Shown: positions 1-5,468, counted from the first letter of the stretch. The stretch is 5,976 nucleotides of DNA from Bacillota bacterium (GCA_021820675.1 JAKADI010000130.1:1-5976); one strand, 5' to 3'. The notes: generated from the sequence alone by a model not told the origin. Numbers and translations are program-made.

Positions 1-94
1 CGATCTGAAATAAATTATTCACAGTTGGTGTATTGTATTATACCAATTGGCTCCACCTATTTTTCCTAGTTGCCATAGTACTCACTTTATTTTT

Positions 95-100
95 AGGGGG
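95..100 (+). promoter_or_regulatory. Ribosome-binding site deciding the permease start
   Basis: AGGGGG followed by a 7-base spacer and TTG at 108-110. It supports the shorter permease over the start at 33. Confidence 0.6.
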
Positions 101-107
101 AAGACCA

Positions 108-1718
108 TTGATTAATAAAGGCCTGAAAAAGGAACTATCTCTTTTAGACTTAACAATGGCCTCGCTTGGAGCCATTATCGGATCAGGCTGGTTGCTGGCC
201 AGCCAGGCTGCCGCGGTTGGTGCTGGACCGTCCGCGATTTTCAGCTGGATTATCGGTGGCGTGGTCGTCATGCTTATCGGATTGGTTTATGCAGAACTTG
301 GAGGCTTGATCCCTGAATCCGGCGGTGTGGCACGCTACCCACATTATTCCCATGGTCACTTGACCAGTTTCATCATGGGATGGGCGGCGTTCTTGGCCTA
401 TGCTTCCGTGCCGTCAGTGGAGGCGGAAGGTGTTGTGACCTATGCACAAAGTTACGTTCCCGCCTTCAAAGCGGCCAATGGCAACATTTCAGCTCTAGGA
501 CTCATAGTCGCTGCGGCGTTAATGGCCCTGTTCTTTGTGATCAATTACTATGGGGTCCGCAGTTTTGCGAAGGTGAACACCCCGGTTACGCTGCTAAAAT
601 TCATTATGCCCACGGCGACCGTCCTGATTTTCCTGGTCATCGGCATGCACTGGAGTAACTTGAGTGTTCACGGATTTATGCCTGATAAATCATCGGGTAT
701 GATGAAAATGGTTTCGACCGCAGGTATCGTTTTTTCGTTTTTAGGATTTCGGCAGGCCGTCGACCTGGCCGGTGAGGCCAAACACCCCCAACGCGACGTA
801 CCGCGCGCGGTTGTGTATTCCCTCATTATCGGTATTCTGCTCTACGTTTTGTTGCAGTTGGTGTTCATTGGGGCTGTGCCGACGGACAAACTCAGTAAGG
901 GTTGGTCTGTCCTCAACTATTCGGCGCCCTTTGCGGAACTTGCCGTGACACTCGGCATGGGCTGGTTTGCCGCACTTTTGTATTTCGACGCCTTTTTGTC
1001 CCCAGCCGGAACCGGCAACATTTATATGGCATCTACGACCCGCGTTCTGTATGCTTTGGGCAACAATCGCTACTTTCCTAAATCCTTGTCCAAAGTGGAT
1101 TCCAAAACCGGTATCCCCACGGCGGCCTTGATTACGGCCTTCGTGATGGGGTTAATATTCCTGGCTCCATTTCCAGCATGGCAAAAACTGGTTGGGTTTG
1201 TCTCGTCAGCTACGGTATTGACTTATATCATCGGACCCGTGTCCGCTGCGGTATTCCGCCGCGTGGCACCCAATGCCAAACGGCCCGTGAAGTTGGGGGG
1301 CATGCATATTATCGCTCCCTTGGCGTTTATTGGCGGCTCCTTGATCATTTATTGGACGGGTTGGACGGTTAACCTTCCTTTATTGCTGGCGATGTTGGTG
1401 GGATTAATCCTATATGCCATTGCCGCGGCCGTCGCACCTGATCAGATTCAACGACCGTCAGGTAAATCCATGAAGTCAGGGATCTGGTTGGTTGTCTATT
1501 TGCTCTTTATGTTAGCCATGTCGTATTACGGATCATCAGTCTTTGGTGCGCCAGTGAATCATGGAAAGGGGGCTATTCACTATCCCCTCGATTTGGTGGT
1601 GATCGCCATAGGCTCGTTGATCTTCTATTATTGGGGTGTGGCGAGCGGCTACAGGACGAAGGATGTCGACGAAGTGCTTGAGGCGTTGGACGAGACCAAG
1701 GAAGCTGGGGCTCTGTAA
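108..1718 (+). CDS. APC-family amino-acid permease (YveA/AspP-like)
   Basis: A multi-pass inner-membrane transporter of the amino acid-polyamine-organocation (APC) family, expected to import an amino acid by proton symport. Seen: residues 21-28 read GAIIGSGW, the unwound substrate-binding part of helix 1. A Glu-rich segment with ELGGLIPESGGVARYPHYSHG follows helix 2, and DLAGEAKHPQRDVPRAV is the usual APC loop before helix 6. About twelve or more hydrophobic segments follow, with a charged tail. The overall pattern resembles the Bacillus aspartate-proton symporter YveA, but substrate is inferred. I chose the TTG at 108 (536 aa) because AGGGGG lies 7 bases upstream and the family normally starts just before this helix. 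The frame is open back to a TTG at 33, which would add an unusual hydrophobic N-terminus and has a poor ribosome-binding site. It is transcribed alone and ends in a terminator. Confidence 0.9.
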   Translation: MINKGLKKELSLLDLTMASLGAIIGSGWLLASQAAAVGAGPSAIFSWIIGGVVVMLIGLVYAELGGLIPESGGVARYPHYSHGHLTSFIMGWAAFLAYASVPSVEAEGVVTYAQSYVPAFKAANGNISALGLIVAAALMALFFVINYYGVRSFAKVNTPVTLLKFIMPTATVLIFLVIGMHWSNLSVHGFMPDKSSGMMKMVSTAGIVFSFLGFRQAVDLAGEAKHPQRDVPRAVVYSLIIGILLYVLLQLVFIGAVPTDKLSKGWSVLNYSAPFAELAVTLGMGWFAALLYFDAFLSPAGTGNIYMASTTRVLYALGNNRYFPKSLSKVDSKTGIPTAALITAFVMGLIFLAPFPAWQKLVGFVSSATVLTYIIGPVSAAVFRRVAPNAKRPVKLGGMHIIAPLAFIGGSLIIYWTGWTVNLPLLLAMLVGLILYAIAAAVAPDQIQRPSGKSMKSGIWLVVYLLFMLAMSYYGSSVFGAPVNHGKGAIHYPLDLVVIAIGSLIFYYWGVASGYRTKDVDEVLEALDETKEAGAL

Positions 1719-1736
1719 GTTTTTGGGCTTGAATAT

Positions 1737-1776
1737 GCCCCTCGCTGATCCTCTGGTCAGTGGGGGGCGTCTTGAT
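1737..1776 (+). terminator. Rho-independent terminator of the permease gene
   Basis: A 14-bp stem (1737-1750 with 1755-1768, three G-U pairs) closes a CTCT loop. The tail GTCTTGATT is only moderately T-rich. It lies 18 bases after the TAA stop, between two convergent genes. On the minus strand the hairpin is not followed by a T-run, so it mainly serves the permease. Confidence 0.65.
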
Positions 1777-1811
1777 TAGTGAGAACGGCACTCCGCTTTG
1801 GTATGTTCAGC

Positions 1812-2828
1812 CTATATTCGAAGAACGGGGTGCAGCGTTCCTAACGTGAGCACTTTGTCAATCCAGGGGCCAAGAGTAGAGCTGTCAACTTGGCCATTTG
1901 GCACAATCCGTGCCGGCCAGAGTTCGTCCCAGGCGTGCTGATAGGCCTGAGTATATAAATAATAAATTTTTTCGATTTTGGCGTGATACGTAAGATCTTT
2001 CTCCAGGTCGTGATATAGATTGATCACGTTGTCTTGAGGCATCGGTGACATACAGTGCGGGGCCGTGTTGTTGCTAATGATCCAGGATAAATCGGGCAGA
2101 TAGATGTGATCAATTTGGATGGGATCGAGACCGCAGTGAAGAAGAATTATTTGGTGCCCCTGGTACGTGGCGTGGGATCCGACACGCTTAAGCAACTGTT
2201 TAATGCCAGATCCTGGTGGGCCCATGATAAGGGTGCGCCGTATACCATCTGCAGTATAGCCCTGGTTTAGGACAAACGGCCCATAAGGAGTCAAAGTGGA
2301 ACGAAACGCGTGATAGACTCGCGAACCCGTCCCGGGGGGGACCCGATTGCGCGTCAATTCGCGAACCAACATTTTCTCTAGGGACTGTAAGCGGTGACTC
2401 AGGGCTGGCATCGTCCGATATAGATTTTCCAGGTCGATCAGATGCTCTTTGGCCATAAAAAGATGTCGGTACACATGGCGAGAGATGGGATGGGATTTTG
2501 GCGAATACCGGGGAATGCTGACAAAGTCGCAAAGTTGCCCCGGCCTTTGGCGCCCTAAATAGGAAAGCCATGCGTGACTTACGATGGCAATGCGGTCAAT
2601 CGGCAATAGTACCCCCGACAGCCATTGGGGATTGTAGGCTGGGGCAAAAGTCCATATCACCGGAGTAGACAACAAAGGTATCACGGCTTGCAACAGGGCG
2701 GATGTGGCCACGTCGTCAGCATCAATCACGACGAGTTGATCCGCGTGCCGAATCCACTCTCTGTAAAATGTGTGTTTTCCATAGGCCGTATAGGCTTCTG
2801 CGAAAAGGGGAATTGTATGGATTTCCAC
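1812..2828 (-). CDS. PRK06851-like tandem P-loop-fold protein with degenerate Walker A motifs
   Basis: A 338-aa relative of the PRK06851 family, Firmicutes proteins of unknown function built from two similar P-loop NTPase halves. The C-terminal half begins with RVYHAFRSTLTPYGP (170-184). It then has a beta strand and GPPGSGIK (203-210) where GxxGxGK[ST] is expected, followed by HCGLDPIQIDHIYLPDLSW and NTAPH (231-258), the family hallmark. The N-terminal half keeps the same order, ending in GVLLPIDRIAIVSH (72-85), but its loop reads DADDVATS (36-43). The P-loop lysine is thus missing in both halves, so ATP hydrolysis is doubtful. The GTG at 2828 is preceded by GGAGGTGA. The frame is open back to a TTG at 3023, but that start lacks a ribosome-binding site and would overlap the divergent glutaredoxin gene and its promoter. 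Family assignment rests on recalled sequence patterns. Function unknown. Confidence 0.75.
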   Translation of the reverse strand: MEIHTIPLFAEAYTAYGKHTFYREWIRHADQLVVIDADDVATSALLQAVIPLLSTPVIWTFAPAYNPQWLSGVLLPIDRIAIVSHAWLSYLGRQRPGQLCDFVSIPRYSPKSHPISRHVYRHLFMAKEHLIDLENLYRTMPALSHRLQSLEKMLVRELTRNRVPPGTGSRVYHAFRSTLTPYGPFVLNQGYTADGIRRTLIMGPPGSGIKQLLKRVGSHATYQGHQIILLHCGLDPIQIDHIYLPDLSWIISNNTAPHCMSPMPQDNVINLYHDLEKDLTYHAKIEKIYYLYTQAYQHAWDELWPARIVPNGQVDSSTLGPWIDKVLTLGTLHPVLRI

Positions 2829-2833
2829 CACTG

Positions 2834-2841
2834 TCACCTCC
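2834..2841 (-). promoter_or_regulatory. Ribosome-binding site deciding the start of the P-loop-like gene
   Basis: GGAGGTGA on the minus strand. The GGAGG core lies 5 bases before the GTG at 2831 and 8 bases before the GTG at 2828. No comparable site precedes the upstream TTG (3023) or ATG (2993). Confidence 0.7.
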
Positions 2842-2934
2842 GTTGGGTCTTGATCACGGTATACAAATGGCATGGAAAGTGTGCATGAACGTTTAAGGGT
2901 TAGGATTTGGCCCCGGGACTTGGCTGGATCATTC

Positions 2935-2963
2935 TTGCGACGGGATACCACTAAGGGTATAAT
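2935..2963 (+). promoter_or_regulatory. Sigma-70-type promoter of the glutaredoxin gene
   Basis: TTGCGA (2935-2940), exactly 17 bases, then a perfect TATAAT (2958-2963). Transcription would begin near 2970 and give a leader of about 26 bases before the ATG at 2996. Its presence argues that 2842-2995 is intergenic, not coding on the minus strand. Confidence 0.7.
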
Positions 2964-2995
2964 GAACTCGATATCAGGTCGTGGGGGTGGCATAA

Positions 2996-3232
2996 ATGGC
3001 GGTTCTTCTATATACGACACCAACTTGACCGCATTGCCGGACTGCTAAGCGGTTTCTCCAAGAGCGTAAAGTGCCTTTCAAAGAGGTCGATGTCTCCAAG
3101 AGTGCACAAGCGGCGACGGAACTGCAACGTAAATCCGGACAAACCGGCGTGCCGGTGATTGTGGTCAATGGAACGGTGATTGTAGGATTTAACCGGCCGA
3201 AATTGGCGAGAGCGTTAGGAGTACGAGAATGA
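2996..3232 (+). CDS. Putative selenocysteine-containing glutaredoxin (YruB type), internal TGA at 3026-3028
   Basis: A 78-residue thioredoxin-fold protein if the TGA at 3026-3028 is read through. Translation from the ATG at 2996 gives MAVLLYTTPT, then TGA (residue 11), then PHC, so TGA sits exactly at the first cysteine of the glutaredoxin CxxC. The rest is intact and typical: the helix after the active site, VPFKEVDVS (27-35), the cis-proline motif GVPVIVVNG (51-59) and VIVGFNRPKLARAL (61-74), the signature of YruB-type (TIGR02196-like) glutaredoxins. GGGGGTGG lies 5 bases before the ATG, and a good promoter precedes it. The gene ends in TGA at 3230, so the same codon would be both Sec and stop in one message. 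Likely role: dithiol-disulfide exchange in the cytoplasm using a Sec-Cys pair. The alternative is a pseudogene with a Cys-to-stop mutation, made less likely by the second case at 4921. Confidence 0.8.
3029..3053 (+). promoter_or_regulatory. Candidate bacterial SECIS hairpin of the glutaredoxin
   Basis: Directly after the TGA, GCCG (3036-3039) and CT (3042-3043) pair with AG (3048-3049) and CGGT (3050-3053), with a GA bulge. The closed loop is GCTA (3044-3047). The loop starts 16 bases after the TGA with a G as first base, which fits the general description of SelB-binding hairpins. A competing fold pairs ACCGC (3028-3032) with GCGGT (3049-3053) around a larger loop. Confidence 0.5.
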
Positions 3233-3235
3233 ACC

Positions 3236-3268
3236 AACTCCCACCTGTAGAGGTGGGAGTTCTTGTTT
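3236..3268 (+). terminator. Terminator hairpin after the glutaredoxin; also likely transposon end
   Basis: A perfect 11-bp stem (3236-3246 with 3251-3261) with GTAG loop, then CTTGTTT. It begins 4 bases after the glutaredoxin stop. The same hairpin read on the minus strand resembles the end hairpin that follows tnpB in IS200/IS605-type elements, so it may have been brought by the element and co-opted. Confidence 0.65.
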
Positions 3269-3640
3269 ATGTGACGTGTGGTCTTACCCGTAGGTAGAAC
3301 CGTTCGTCCCCGTGTCGATTGCATCGACTCGACATACCCCGTGGGCTACCCCTGCTACTGTTTCGCAAGAACTGCACGAGCCGTTTGTCCGGCGTCCTAA
3401 GGCGGACGTATAGGGCGAGAACTGTCTCCAAAGGCTTTTGGCCTAAGACACTCTCCCACTCCCCCCTAAAACCGAAGAATACACAATGAACGTCTTTCTA
3501 CACTGCACGGGGTAGAATGGACCCGACAGGCCTTTTCAGGTAGCCTCCCGCCGGATGGGGCCGGAATTTAGGATCGCTTGAGAAATCGGACGTGCATGGA
3601 CATCGGTGTGGGCATCCTCGACGGAGAGATGTTGGGAAGA
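3236..3640 (-). mobile_element. Probable decayed 3' end of a tnpB-type (IS200/IS605 or IS607) element
   Basis: About 400 bases without an intact gene. On the minus strand, 3622 to 3542 reads VEDAHTDVHARPISQAILNS and ends soon after in TGA. This resembles the C-terminal end of TnpB, where a zinc ribbon is followed by D-V-N-A-A-x-N-I-L, but no zinc-ligand cysteines remain in frame. It is followed by roughly 280 bases of G-rich, structured DNA with local inverted repeats (for example AGGCCAAAAGCCT near 3435-3447) and then the 11-bp end hairpin. That is the arrangement of tnpB 3' ends with their overlapping omega-RNA. No transposase reading frame survives. Assignment is by pattern only, without a family match. 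Confidence 0.4.
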
Positions 3641-3643
3641 AAA

Positions 3644-3973
3644 CTAACTCTGCGTGATATGCCGTTCCACCAACCACCACGATAGAAAGCGAGAAGCGGG
3701 TGCAATGGCAGCTATGAAGAACCATATCGGGGAGGGTGCATAAAACACAAATCCGGCCAGACACGATAGGCTGGCGACCACAATCAATCCGGTCATATAG
3801 GGACTATTGAGGGGGATTCGGGCCGTTCCCCCTTTCTTCGCTTCTTCACCGTAACAACGAGTGTGGTAGGCACCAACTAGGATCGGAAATTGAAAGGTGG
3901 TGACGAGATCGTCTCGAGAGATAATCTCGTCCACGCAACGGTCACAATAGATGACGGTATTCTTGGCTGCCAT
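3644..3973 (-). CDS. Small membrane protein with N-terminal CxxC-HxxC zinc-type site, function unknown
   Basis: A 109-aa protein that I do not recognise as a named family. Seen: C10-x2-C13 and H37-x2-C40 in the N-terminal third, spaced like a small zinc ribbon or treble-clef site (MAAKNTVIYCDRC and YHTRC). A short basic linker (EEAKKGGTAR) comes next, then two hydrophobic helices at about 60-79 and 82-99 joined by a Pro-Ser turn, and a short polar tail. The likely topology is a two-pass membrane protein with the metal site in the cytoplasm. The ATG at 3973 follows GGAGAGG with 6 bases between, a good start. It is apparently monocistronic. Downstream of its stop lies the transposon remnant, and its own transcript has no clear terminator there. 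Metal binding and any redox link to the neighbouring oxidoreductases are inference. Confidence 0.75.
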   Translation of the reverse strand: MAAKNTVIYCDRCVDEIISRDDLVTTFQFPILVGAYHTRCYGEEAKKGGTARIPLNSPYMTGLIVVASLSCLAGFVFYAPSPIWFFIAAIAPASRFLSWWLVERHITQS

Positions 3974-4295
3974 GGTAATCCTCTCCGTTTACTTGCCTGC
4001 ACATTGTTTTCATTATGCATTCCTATCTATATAACGCTATGACTTTTCTGAAAGTTACTTGTATCAGTGGTTAAGTGATAGACCTGATCCTTGGTATTCA
4101 AAAATGCCCTCTCGATTTACACCAAAAACACCCATTCCAAAGCAGACTTCTTGTTCTCAGCCTCGTATCACCATCAACTACCATTCTTGTCGCGTCATTT
4201 TGCCGTATACGACAGCCGGATACCCGCCCAAACTGCCAGAACCGGACTTATGACGGAAAAATCGCGAATCGTGGTCATACCCCTACCACCGTTTC

Positions 4296-4322
4296 TTTTC
4301 CCTGAAGCCGCTACAGGGAAAA
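4296..4322. repeat. Perfect 9-bp inverted repeat
   Basis: TTTTCCCTG (4296-4304) pairs with CAGGGAAAA (4314-4322) around a 9-base centre. Neither strand has a T-run after the stem (both are A-rich), so it is not a standard terminator. It could be a protein-binding dyad or an element end. Confidence 0.5.
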
Positions 4323-4375
4323 AGAGAAAATTGCTAAAATAAACCGACCATCATGGACCTGGAGTCCTCACTCCC

Positions 4376-4420
4376 CTCCCCGAGGGATGGGCGGGGTTCG
4401 ATTCCCAATGATCGCCTCCA
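4376..4420 (+). pseudogene. tRNA-like 3' fragment (T-loop to CCA)
   Basis: GGTTCGATTCC (4395-4405) is a canonical tRNA T-loop, followed by 13 bases, one discriminator base, CCA (4418-4420) and TTTTT. A pyrimidine/purine hairpin just upstream (CCCTCCC with GGGA and GGG) would suit a long variable arm. No complementary 5' acceptor strand occurs in the preceding 120 bases, and only three T-stem pairs form, so this is not a complete tRNA. It could be a degraded tRNA or the attachment-site copy left by an integrative element. The type of tRNA cannot be read. Confidence 0.35.
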
Positions 4421-4641
4421 TTTTTGCCCCACCTGTCGCACATAATCTATTGGCACGTAGATATCGGCCGCGTCCTCATAAGGATGTTTTTGCAAATCCC
4501 CTCGAAAAGGTGGGTTAAGCAAAAACCGCGACCCCACTCGGAGTATGGAATCCGTGTACGAAAAAATTCCCACGCAAATACTCGCAATATTCGATGTACT
4601 GATCGTTGCTCGAGCGAGAGGCGTTGCCATGAACTAACGTA

Positions 4642-4687
4642 ATAATACCCGATAATACCCGCACGGCTAAGCCGCACGGGTATTATT
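4642..4687 (-). terminator. Terminator hairpin of the disulfide oxidoreductase, with a duplicated half-stem
   Basis: Minus-strand ATAATACCCG (4686-4677) pairs with CGGGTATTAT (4661-4652). The inner TGCGGC-TTA-GCCGTG adds two G-U and four normal pairs. Those G-U positions are C-A mismatches on the plus strand, so the hairpin suits the minus-strand transcript. A second, exact copy of the distal half-stem follows at 4651-4642. The stem starts 12 bases after the TAA stop. The T-tail is weak. Confidence 0.6.
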
Positions 4688-4698
4688 CATTGGGGGAA

Positions 4699-5352
4699 TT
4701 AGGATTGTGCCACAGAATCCAGAACAATTTTCAATAACTGGTTTTCGGGTACGGCACCCGTCACATCCAATTTCCCGTTGACAACCGATTTGGGAACGCC
4801 ATAGACATTATACTTTCCGGCCAGGTCGGGAAATTCACTGGCGTCGACCATGTCGGCAACAATATGTGGAGATTGCAGTGCCATATCATGTGCCAGGCGT
4901 ACAGCCCGGGGACAGTATGGTCACGTAGGTGTTGTAAAGACCTGAATATGCACGGGAGATGTTATGTGGGCTAGCGCTTGTTTCGCTTGGTCACTCAGTT
5001 GAGCCTCATGGGTTGATACGGCTTTGATGCCTTCCAAAAAGGCACCAAACTCGTGACCGCTCGGAATGCCCACAAAGCGAATTCCTGTAGGGTGCCCCTG
5101 GTTGTCCAGTAACGTGGCGATGGGACCTGAGGCTGACTCGGTGCCCGAATGTCCAGGCTCTAGGGGTGGCGCTTCCGCGATCTGCGCAACCATGATCAGG
5201 TCAGAAAGATCTGCCACTTCATTGGATAAATCCAGGAATACCTGAGAGAGTTCAGGGTTGGGACCTGGATAGATTTGAATAGTGACGGAATCCTGTAGGT
5301 CTTGGAGAAACTGACTGACTTGACCACGAATCTTCTCGTCCAAATATGCCAT
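4699..5352 (-). CDS. Putative selenocysteine-containing protein disulfide oxidoreductase (two thioredoxin folds), internal TGA at 4921-4923
   Basis: A 217-residue protein if the TGA at 4921-4923 is read as residue 144. Length and layout match the two-fold protein disulfide oxidoreductase family (TIGR02187-like, related to the N-terminal part of AhpF). The N-terminal fold (about 1-120) carries GIRFVGIPSGHEFGAFLEGI (101-120), a family hallmark, but no CxxC; YPGPNPEL stands in its place. The C-terminal fold has VHIQVFTTPT, then TGA, then PYC, so TGA replaces the first cysteine of CPYC. It continues with PRAVRLAHD, the cis-proline segment YNVYGVPKSVVNGK and a final helix ending in DSVAQS. C147 is the only cysteine. 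The ATG at 5352 follows AGGAGGTGA (GGAGG 8 bases away). Without read-through it would give a 143-residue protein lacking the active site. A SECIS-like hairpin follows the TGA. Likely cytoplasmic disulfide exchange; partner reductase unknown. Confidence 0.85.
4889..4914 (-). promoter_or_regulatory. Candidate bacterial SECIS hairpin of the disulfide oxidoreductase
   Basis: Downstream of the TGA, CCGGGC (4909-4904) pairs with GCCTGG (4898-4893, one G-U) around the loop TGTAC (4903-4899). Below a small CC/C internal loop, TGT (4914-4912) pairs with ACA (4891-4889). The apical loop begins 18 bases after the TGA and has G as its second base. These values fit the usual description of SelB-binding hairpins in bacterial selenoprotein genes. 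Confidence 0.65.
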
Positions 5353-5357
5353 AAATT

Positions 5358-5366
5358 TCACCTCCT
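5358..5366 (-). promoter_or_regulatory. Ribosome-binding site deciding the disulfide oxidoreductase start
   Basis: AGGAGGTGA on the minus strand, with GGAGG 8 bases before the ATG at 5352. It rules against the in-frame TTG at 5388. Confidence 0.8.
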
Positions 5367-5402
5367 CTAATTGCGGGATCAGACCCAACCGAAAAATATA
5401 TC

Positions 5403-5454
5403 GGGAACGGTAAACGGGTCCGTCCCCTCAAACTCAGTCTGCATCATTCGCAGA
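5403..5454 (-). promoter_or_regulatory. Two small hairpins in the probable leader of the disulfide oxidoreductase mRNA
   Basis: TCTGC/GCAGA with a 7-base loop (5454-5438), and GGG plus ACGG paired with CCGT plus CCC with one bulged base (5426-5403). If transcription starts near 5460, both lie in a leader of roughly 110 bases upstream of the ribosome-binding site. No known riboswitch is recognised. Confidence 0.3.
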
Positions 5455-5468
5455 ATCCCGATACACTC

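Larger units (their letters stand above)
3974..4641. other. Gene-poor intergenic stretch
   Basis: No reading frame here combines a ribosome-binding site with recognisable protein features. The short frames on both strands overlap each other, and the minus-strand frame 4334-4630 runs through the tRNA-like fragment. Identifiable items are an AT-rich promoter-like segment before the gene starting at 3973, a 9-bp dyad at 4296-4322 and the tRNA-like sequence near 4376-4420. The rest may be decayed DNA. Confidence 0.5.

Noticed and set aside
33..107. N-terminal extension of the permease from a TTG at 33
   Set aside because: Poor ribosome-binding site, and the family normally begins just before the GAIIGSGW helix; a TTG at 108 with AGGGGG upstream fits better.
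2127..2142. PPGTGS (residues 164-169 of the P-loop-like protein) as a possible alternative nucleotide-binding loop
   Set aside because: It lies in the linker between the two halves, is not preceded by a hydrophobic beta strand and lacks the following lysine.
2974..3324. A 116-codon minus-strand reading frame over the glutaredoxin region
   Set aside because: It has no protein-family features, crosses a strong terminator hairpin and is antisense to the well-supported glutaredoxin.
3270..3480. A CRISPR array or tRNA cluster in the structured stretch after the glutaredoxin
   Set aside because: No regularly spaced repeats and no T-loop motif are present.
4340..4420. A complete selenocysteine tRNA with a TCA anticodon at 4368-4370
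   Set aside because: The bases around TCA do not form an anticodon arm (mismatches in the stem, C instead of U before the anticodon) and no matching 5' acceptor strand is present.
4334..4630. A 98-codon minus-strand frame as a gene
   Set aside because: No ribosome-binding site, and its C-terminal part (SLGIEPRPS) is the reverse translation of the tRNA-like T-loop, a common artefact. A decayed coding scrap in its first half cannot be excluded.
4699..4884. The 61-codon frame downstream of the TGA as a separate small protein starting at the ATG 4884
   Set aside because: No ribosome-binding site precedes this ATG, and the piece lacks the first strand and the active site of the thioredoxin fold; it is the second half of the gene starting at 5352.
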